Part shown: one piece after another, positions 12,777 to 17,305 of the stretch
Position numbering within the stretch: position 1 is the stretch's first letter
Layout: the number at the start of each line of letters is the position of its first letter
Assembly: GCA_043751595.1 (NCBI GenBank)
Contig: JAYUZR010000048.1
Coordinates: 1-17,305 of the forward strand
Origin: JAYUZR01 sp043751595
Lineage (GTDB): Bacteria > Patescibacteriota > UBA1384 > CAILIB01
Reading direction: 5' to 3'
DNA: 17,305 nt
The notes under the pieces: model-generated
What the model was told of the DNA's origin: nothing
Databases searched by the model: none
Seen by the model: the letters and a program-made list of their open reading frames with translations, nothing else
Translations under genes and position numbers: made by a program

Positions 12777-14051
12777 TTAGAGAATATCAGTCTTGCTCTT
12801 TGCGACAGACTTGCCTGAGCGGCGAAGTGAGCGCATAGCAGCAAGAGCCACACCAGATACACCAGCGCCAGCCAAAAGAATCTCTACCTCGCCACCAGTT
12901 TTTGGAAGAACTGGAGTAGGTGTTGGTACCGGAGTTGCAGGAGCGGGCGTAGGAGTAGCTGCAGGTGGAATGCTAGGAGTAGGAGTTACCACCGGAGTAG
13001 GTGTTGGACTAGGAACCAAGACACAGGTCTTAGCTGTAGCCTCGATACCAGTATTCTTTACAGAATCGGAGGTAGCGCGCACCTTGTTTACTCGACACTC
13101 GTTGTTGTTGATATCCTTTGCAGGAGTATTAACCTGGAAGAAGATCTCAAGGCTTTGCTGAGGAGCAAGCGCGTCGATGATAATACCATCGGCGGTAATG
13201 CCATCAGGAGCATTCTTAGATGTTCCGTCAGTGTAACGAATAGTAGTTGGTCCTACATAGGTAAAGCCAGCAGGAAGGGTATCTTGCACCTTAATGTTGG
13301 TAGCCGTAGCGGCACCATCAATATTGCTAATAGCAATGCGGTACTCAACACGCTCGCCAGAGTTGATAGTGTTCTCGCTTAGAAAAGCGGTAGTAGTACC
13401 TGCCTTACGTACTTCTTTTTTAAGAGAAATTGAAGGAGGATTTACCACCTGCCCTACTAGCTTAACTTTGAAACGAAGATTAGCCTGGTGATTAAAACAA
13501 GGCTTTTCGTCGCCAAGACTAAGGCCAGTGGTAACAACGGTATCGCCGTTTACACCACCAGGAAGCTGAGTAACCGCACCGTTGGTATCGCTGTTTTCAG
13601 GGAACCACTTAACGGAACCCGCTACAAACTGAGTAGTAACCGGGCTAGTGGCCAAAATAGTAAAATCTGGCTGACCTTTTTCAACGCCGTTTACGATGGT
13701 ACCAGTAATGGCAGCATGGTTGTCGGCAGAAAGTGAAGCCTTGATTACCTGCTTGGTAGAAGCCACGGTAGGAAGAGTAACCTGAAGCTTAAGGTTTTTA
13801 GCGATAGCTTCTGCGTCGGTCTCTTCGCCGGTGTTGTGGTAGTACACATTTACCTCTACCTCTTGGCCAGCATTGGCGTAGACAGGATCGGTAAAGTTGG
13901 TCTGCCCTGCAGAAGTATTACGACCAGTGAGAAACTCGAGGTCGCCAGCATTCTTATTGAGGCTAGGACCTGCCGCAAGAGCAACCGCTGGTAGAACCAG
14001 GGTTGCTGCTAGCGGAAGAGCGGCGAATAAGCGGAAAAGTGTCTTCTTCAT
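12777..14051 (-). CDS. Secreted DUF11-domain surface protein with LPKTG cell-wall anchor
   Basis: A signal peptide is clear: MKK, a hydrophobic core, then likely cleavage after AVALA near residue 26. The mature protein has an N-terminal domain (to about 210), followed by a DUF11-like repeat (SLKKEVRK... SGERVEYRIAISN... IKVQDTLPAGFTYVG). A Thr/Pro-rich wall-spanning spacer follows (about 345-380). The C-terminus has LPKTG at 382-386, a hydrophobic stretch and a basic tail (RSLRRSGKS). Sortase would cut between T and G and link the protein to the cell wall. No sortase is in the window. The gene follows the 650-aa gene by 3 bases, and the N-terminal domains of the two proteins share features (TTGLSLGxxxPCF here, TSTGLNLGxxPGCW there). 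A stalk or adhesin at the cell surface is the likely role. Confidence 0.9.
   Translation of the reverse strand: MKKTLFRLFAALPLAATLVLPAVALAAGPSLNKNAGDLEFLTGRNTSAGQTNFTDPVYANAGQEVEVNVYYHNTGEETDAEAIAKNLKLQVTLPTVASTKQVIKASLSADNHAAITGTIVNGVEKGQPDFTILATSPVTTQFVAGSVKWFPENSDTNGAVTQLPGGVNGDTVVTTGLSLGDEKPCFNHQANLRFKVKLVGQVVNPPSISLKKEVRKAGTTTAFLSENTINSGERVEYRIAISNIDGAATATNIKVQDTLPAGFTYVGPTTIRYTDGTSKNAPDGITADGIIIDALAPQQSLEIFFQVNTPAKDINNNECRVNKVRATSDSVKNTGIEATAKTCVLVPSPTPTPVVTPTPSIPPAATPTPAPATPVPTPTPVLPKTGGEVEILLAGAGVSGVALAAMRSLRRSGKSVAKSKTDIL
12898..13017 (-). repeat. Low-complexity Thr/Pro-coding tract
   Basis: Degenerate short repeats of the kind ACTCCTRCxCC encode the PTPTP-type spacer of the LPKTG protein. 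Such tracts commonly vary in length between strains by slippage; that variation is expected, not seen here. Confidence 0.6.
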
Positions 14052-14054
14052 AGA

Positions 14055-16007
14055 CTAGAAGTGAGGGGCTTCAACGTGGATCGTTGCCAGTGCGGTATCG
14101 GTAAGAGTAGTAACACCATCAGCCGTTAGCTGAGCCGTGTTAGTAATCTGAGTATCGCCGAGATTAGGACAATCGGCAACCTTGAAGGAAACCAGAATTG
14201 TCTTGGTCATACCTGGAGTGAAATCAGTAAGGAGCATACCCGTACTAAAGAACGCTTGTTCAGTAATAGTGGCTACCGTCTGGCCATCAATAGAGAGAGT
14301 TCCAGGAACAAAACTTACGAATGCAGGAGCAATATCCTTAACGCGAATGTTCTTAACCGTAGTATTACCAGAGTTACTAACCGTAATACGGTAGGTAAGG
14401 GTCTGACCAGCAACTACAGTACCAGCATCCTTAACGAAGCTTCCGCTTGCGTTACGAATCTCTTTCTTAAAGATCATACCTGGGCGGCAGGTAAAGAGTG
14501 CAGAAGCAGTATCGCGACCACGCTCAGCGCCGTTCCAGTTTACCGTAGCAGTGTTTACCAAGGTGGTATTAGCAGCACAGGTAGTAGGAGTCTTCACTTG
14601 GAAGATAAGCATCTGGTAGCCAGTGTTTCCAGCCGCAAGGGTTGGGAAGGTATATCCAGCAGCAGTAACAATGTTTGCAGCATCTACGGTTACACCGTTA
14701 GGATTTGCAAAACTATATACCTTGGCGTTTCCAGCGTAGGTAAGACCATCAGGAAGCATGTCCTTAAGGGTCACATTGGAAGCAGCGATGTTACCAGAGT
14801 TGGTAATAGTGATTCCGTAGGCCAAGGTATCGCCAGGGTTAACGGCAGCAGGAAGCTGATCGTCGTGCCATTGGTTATCACCAAGGGTTACGTTAAGCAC
14901 TTCTTTACGGATGGTGAAGGCAACAAAGTCATCAATTGGGCGAACTACCTTAATAGTTACACAGTTGCTGGCGTGAGTTGAACCAGTGAATCCACCGAGT
15001 GCGCAGTTGTTGAGGGTAGTGGTAGTGCCAGCTGCAAAGGTATCGTTACCCTTTACCTTGGCTTGAAAGACTAGGAAAATAGCGGCGCTCTGTTGAGCAG
15101 GCATATCGTAATAGGCCCACGTAATCTTAGTGTTTCCGTTGGTTTGAGGCTCGAAACGAATCAGGTTATCTGCCACAGGAATATCCTGGTCGGCATTATT
15201 AACCTTTACACGGAAGAATGAGCTATTTGCAACGTAGGTCATGCGACCATCGAGCTCGTCGCTAATAAAGGTGTTCTTACCAGTACCGTTACCATCGTTT
15301 CGTAGGAGTACACGGAAGCCAACAAGCTCGCCTGGGGCTACCTGAGTAGAACCCTGATAGTTTTGGTCAGCAACACGAGCCACGGTCTTTTCGGTGTAGG
15401 CAACTGGGTTACCCTGAGCTTCGATTTTAACATCGAAACGGATAGCCTTAATGTTGTCCCAGCATCCAGGATGAGCACCAAGATTGAGACCGGTACTGGT
15501 TACAAGATTATTTACATCTTGATTACCAGGAAGACCAGAAGGGACTAGTTGGCTATTAACCGTAGCGTAGTACTGAACTGAGCTAGGAACGAGCGTAATC
15601 TTTACTGGCTGTTGAGTAGTAATGGTAGTAGTACCACGACCTTCAATTTGAGCTCCGCCAACAGCGGTTACAAGTCCACTAATAGTACTAGTGGTTGAAT
15701 ATCCGGTAGGAAGCACCGCCTTGACTAAGGTTTCCGGAGAAACATTAGTATTGGTCTGGTGAGCGTACAGGAAGACACTGCGAGTCTCGTTAGAGCTAGC
15801 AGCGACAGATTCTACCCAAGTGTTGCGGGTAGCATCCCAGACACGAATAGTGAACTCTCCGGCAATGTTGTTGTAAGTAGCGCCAGAACCCGTTCCGCCA
15901 TCGGCGAGGGTTGCTGTTGCACCACCACCTACTAGAGGCACAAAAGAAGCAAGCGCCACTGCGGCGATGCGTCCGGCCTTTTGTAGGAATGAAGAACGTA
16001 GATTCAT
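14055..16007 (-). CDS. Large secreted DUF11-repeat surface protein (650 aa)
   Basis: The start MNLRSSFLQKAGRIAAVALA leads into a signal peptide ending near ATATLADG (about residue 33). An N-terminal domain (to about 190) precedes three DUF11-like repeats. These are recognisable by APGELVGFRVLLRNDGNGTG, NPGDTLAYGITITNSGNIAA and VAGQTLTYRITVSNSGNTTV, each followed by a short phrase such as DMLPDGLTYAG. DUF11 repeats are Ig-like beta-sandwich modules of bacterial surface proteins. Unlike its neighbour it has no LPXTG motif or C-terminal TM; it ends IHVEAPHF. It may be released or held by its partner. The ATG at 16007 is preferred over an in-frame TTG at 16115, because the latter adds residues ahead of the signal peptide and lies in a structured leader. 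It forms an operon with the LPKTG gene 3 bases downstream. Confidence 0.88.
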   Translation of the reverse strand: MNLRSSFLQKAGRIAAVALASFVPLVGGGATATLADGGTGSGATYNNIAGEFTIRVWDATRNTWVESVAASSNETRSVFLYAHQTNTNVSPETLVKAVLPTGYSTTSTISGLVTAVGGAQIEGRGTTTITTQQPVKITLVPSSVQYYATVNSQLVPSGLPGNQDVNNLVTSTGLNLGAHPGCWDNIKAIRFDVKIEAQGNPVAYTEKTVARVADQNYQGSTQVAPGELVGFRVLLRNDGNGTGKNTFISDELDGRMTYVANSSFFRVKVNNADQDIPVADNLIRFEPQTNGNTKITWAYYDMPAQQSAAIFLVFQAKVKGNDTFAAGTTTTLNNCALGGFTGSTHASNCVTIKVVRPIDDFVAFTIRKEVLNVTLGDNQWHDDQLPAAVNPGDTLAYGITITNSGNIAASNVTLKDMLPDGLTYAGNAKVYSFANPNGVTVDAANIVTAAGYTFPTLAAGNTGYQMLIFQVKTPTTCAANTTLVNTATVNWNGAERGRDTASALFTCRPGMIFKKEIRNASGSFVKDAGTVVAGQTLTYRITVSNSGNTTVKNIRVKDIAPAFVSFVPGTLSIDGQTVATITEQAFFSTGMLLTDFTPGMTKTILVSFKVADCPNLGDTQITNTAQLTADGVTTLTDTALATIHVEAPHF

Positions 16008-16026
16008 AGGGAAACGATTACCTATG
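16005..16026 (-). promoter_or_regulatory. Start-codon hairpin of the surface-protein operon
   Basis: CATAGG (16021-16026) and CCTATG (16005-16010) form a perfect 6-bp inverted repeat with a 10-base loop on the minus strand. The last three bases of the stem are the start codon, so the hairpin could limit initiation. No Shine-Dalgarno sequence is present. Confidence 0.5.
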
Positions 16027-16160
16027 TAATAAATTAGCAGAATAAATGGATTTGTATTCAGTTCTACGAGCGGCGTTCCGTCAAGGTTGGTTGTACGGAG
16101 ACAAGCTGCTAGCAAAACTGAATGCAGTCGAGTTACCCTCTCACGAGGTGTGAGCAGTAA
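16008..16160 (-). promoter_or_regulatory. Structured 5' leader of about 150 nt upstream of the surface-protein operon
   Basis: On the minus strand ATTCAGTTTT (16114-16123) can pair with AGAACTGAAT (16056-16065), a 10-bp helix with one G-U pair. It encloses a hairpin, CCGT(A)CAA with TTGACGG (16078-16098), which has one bulged A. A smaller CTCAC/GTGAG hairpin lies near the 5' end (about 16140-16154). No known riboswitch was recognised. This non-coding stretch also accounts for most of the interval 16008-16331. Confidence 0.5.
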
Positions 16161-16166
16161 CTGTGC

Positions 16167-16195
16167 GTTATAGCAGGCTATGGAAGGTGTGTCAA
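16167..16195 (-). promoter_or_regulatory. Strong promoter of the surface-protein operon
   Basis: A perfect TTGACA (16190-16195) and TATAAC (16167-16172) are separated by 17 bases on the minus strand. The start is expected near 16160, leaving a leader of about 153 nt. Confidence 0.82.
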
Positions 16196-16250
16196 GTAGT
16201 AACGTGCTCTGGTGACGAAGAACGGTTGAGACTTGGTTGATGAAATAACG

Positions 16251-16287
16251 AAAAAGACCCCGCTGCGATTGCAGACGGGGTCTTTTT
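16251..16287 (-). terminator. Terminator of the Gly-rich partial gene
   Basis: AAAAAGACCCCG-CTGC, a GATT loop and GCAG-A-CGGGGTCTTTTT form a long stem with one bulge, flanked by A and T runs, so it can act in both directions. It lies 45 bases after the stop of the Gly-rich gene and ahead of the surface-protein promoter. Confidence 0.9.
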
Positions 16288-16331
16288 ATATTGTTACGAG
16301 GATTCCATACGAAGGGAATGCTCGAGAGAGA

Positions 16332-17305
16332 TTATTTTCCGCCAGTAACCGTACCTCCGGGGAGGTTGTTGGCGTTGGGCAGGCCGGTGCCGTTCCCGCC
16401 CAGGATGGGCGGGTTACCGGGGTACCAGGGGCCCTGGGGCGCGTTGGGACCGGTACCGGAGTCTCCCGGGATTAAGATCCCAGGAGGCAAGGTAATGGTC
16501 CCACCACCGGGAGTTGTCCCGGTTCCTCCGGTGATCACCCACGCGGCAGCGCCAGCAATTGCCGTTGCGTTTCCACCGGCGCCGCCAGCACCTCCGGTGG
16601 CCGAGCCACCATTGGCAATGATCGAGACGTTGCCGGCGCGCTGCGCCTGCATGAATCCGATCGAAGCCATGTAGACGTTCGTAACGTCCGCGCCACGGGG
16701 CGCGAAGTTTTGCACAGGGACGTTGTTAGCGACCTGCGCGGTAATCACATTCAACTGCCCTGGGCTGGGGCGCAGAATAATGATCTCCTCCGTTGTCTGA
16801 ATAGGTGGCGGTGGCGGAGTGATAGTCGTCACCACCTTGTAGGTGAGGTAGACCGTAGTCTCTCTCACTGCCACGATGGTGTTCCGAAGCGGATTCAAGC
16901 AGTTTCCAAACTTGAGGCCTTCGCGGAACGACGTAACTCGCACTTCCACTTTGCCAGGGGCCACGGGAACGACGACCAGCAGACCGCCGACGACTTTAGT
17001 GCTCGCAAGGGCGATACTACCCGAGGGGATATACCCCTTAATGTAGTAGCTGCCGAGTGAGCCCATCTCAGCGTCGGTGGCGAAATCAATCACCACTGCC
17101 TCGGAATGACCAGGGACCTGCAGTTTACGCAGCTCCTTGACGTCTCGGTTGTCGTAGCGCCCTCCATCCGGGCGGCGGTGGACGCCAGCGGCCACCTCGA
17201 TATTCAGCGAGTTGCCGTGGCAGGGTCCGGGGTCTGTCACCTTACCGCCGAGGCGGGACTTGGTGAGGGTACCCTGGACACCCCAGTACTTATAGGCCGA
17301 CTTTC
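16332..17305 (-). CDS. Gly-rich protein of unknown function, 5' end outside window, G+C-rich
   Basis: The frame is open from the stop at 16332 to the right edge, giving 323 visible residues. The first visible residues (KSAYKYWGVQGTLTKSRLGG) run straight into the GTG at 17240, so that codon is probably internal and the true start lies outside. The first 160 visible residues look like a folded beta-rich domain. After a PPPPP hinge and a middle segment (about 165-240), the C-terminal 80-90 residues are Gly/Ala/Pro/Thr-rich (ANGGSATGGAGGAGGN and PGGGTITLPPGILIPG). No LPXTG or C-terminal membrane segment is present. The base composition is visibly more G+C-rich than the neighbouring surface genes. 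Family not recognised; a secreted, surface or phage-structural protein are options. Confidence 0.65.
   Translation of the reverse strand, partial: KSAYKYWGVQGTLTKSRLGGKVTDPGPCHGNSLNIEVAAGVHRRPDGGRYDNRDVKELRKLQVPGHSEAVVIDFATDAEMGSLGSYYIKGYIPSGSIALASTKVVGGLLVVVPVAPGKVEVRVTSFREGLKFGNCLNPLRNTIVAVRETTVYLTYKVVTTITPPPPPIQTTEEIIILRPSPGQLNVITAQVANNVPVQNFAPRGADVTNVYMASIGFMQAQRAGNVSIIANGGSATGGAGGAGGNATAIAGAAAWVITGGTGTTPGGGTITLPPGILIPGDSGTGPNAPQGPWYPGNPPILGGNGTGLPNANNLPGGTVTGGK

Noticed and set aside
12898..13017. Tandem repeat or CRISPR-like array
   Set aside because: The repeats are short, degenerate and in frame, encoding the Thr/Pro spacer; there are no regular spacers.
14256..14981. 241-aa plus-strand open frame
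   Set aside because: It is antisense to the DUF11-repeat gene. The product is Ser/Asn-rich low-complexity sequence, as expected from the complement of Thr/Val-rich codons, with no promoter or ribosome site.
16008..16115. Upstream TTG-initiated extension of the 650-aa surface protein
   Set aside because: It would place 36 residues ahead of a good signal peptide and run through the structured leader.

Overview
The window looks like chromosomal DNA from a member of the Patescibacteria (CPR), most likely a Saccharibacteria-like monoderm. The evidence is indirect. There is a secreted protein with an LPKTG sorting signal and a Thr-Pro-rich wall spacer. DUF11-type surface proteins, a single-TM conjugation-type ATPase among unrecognised small partners, and an L1 protein with a long acidic N-terminal extension are also present. 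RF2 (prfB) is intact, so UGA is expected to be a stop. This argues against the code-25 CPR lineages. The phylum call is inference; a marker-gene tree would decide it.

Layout. Positions 1-5146 (minus strand) hold a compact operon: a 114-aa protein, a 575-aa single-TM protein, a 95-aa Pro-rich protein, an 839-aa VirD4/TraD-like ATPase and the start of another small protein that runs off the left edge. A near-consensus promoter for it sits across the tgt stop codon. Positions 5196-6413 (minus) are tgt, which lacks the usual zinc-binding cysteines. Positions 6414-6674 are a divergent control region. On the plus strand it has a promoter, a possible 32-codon leader peptide and a terminator hairpin whose loop can pair with a sequence just downstream. 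It precedes an MFS transporter (6675-7850). Two back-to-back terminators (7861-7944) separate this from the minus-strand rplL and rplJ genes, which are preceded by a complete L10-type attenuator leader. Next come a GreA/Rnk-like C-terminal-domain protein (9154-9681) and the minus-strand group prfB-ybaB-pth-rplA (12694 to 9793), ending at a UUCG-loop terminator.

Positions 12777-16007 (minus) carry two tandem, apparently paralogous surface proteins. The upstream one is a 650-aa DUF11-repeat protein and the downstream one is LPKTG-anchored. They share a strong promoter and a structured leader of about 150 nt whose last hairpin contains the start codon. Past a strong terminator (16251-16287) lies the 3' end of a visibly more G+C-rich, Gly-rich gene that enters from the right edge.

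Most genes here have no recognisable Shine-Dalgarno sequence. Clear exceptions are the MFS gene, rplA and the GreA/Rnk-like gene. No tRNA, rRNA, CRISPR array or insertion sequence was seen.
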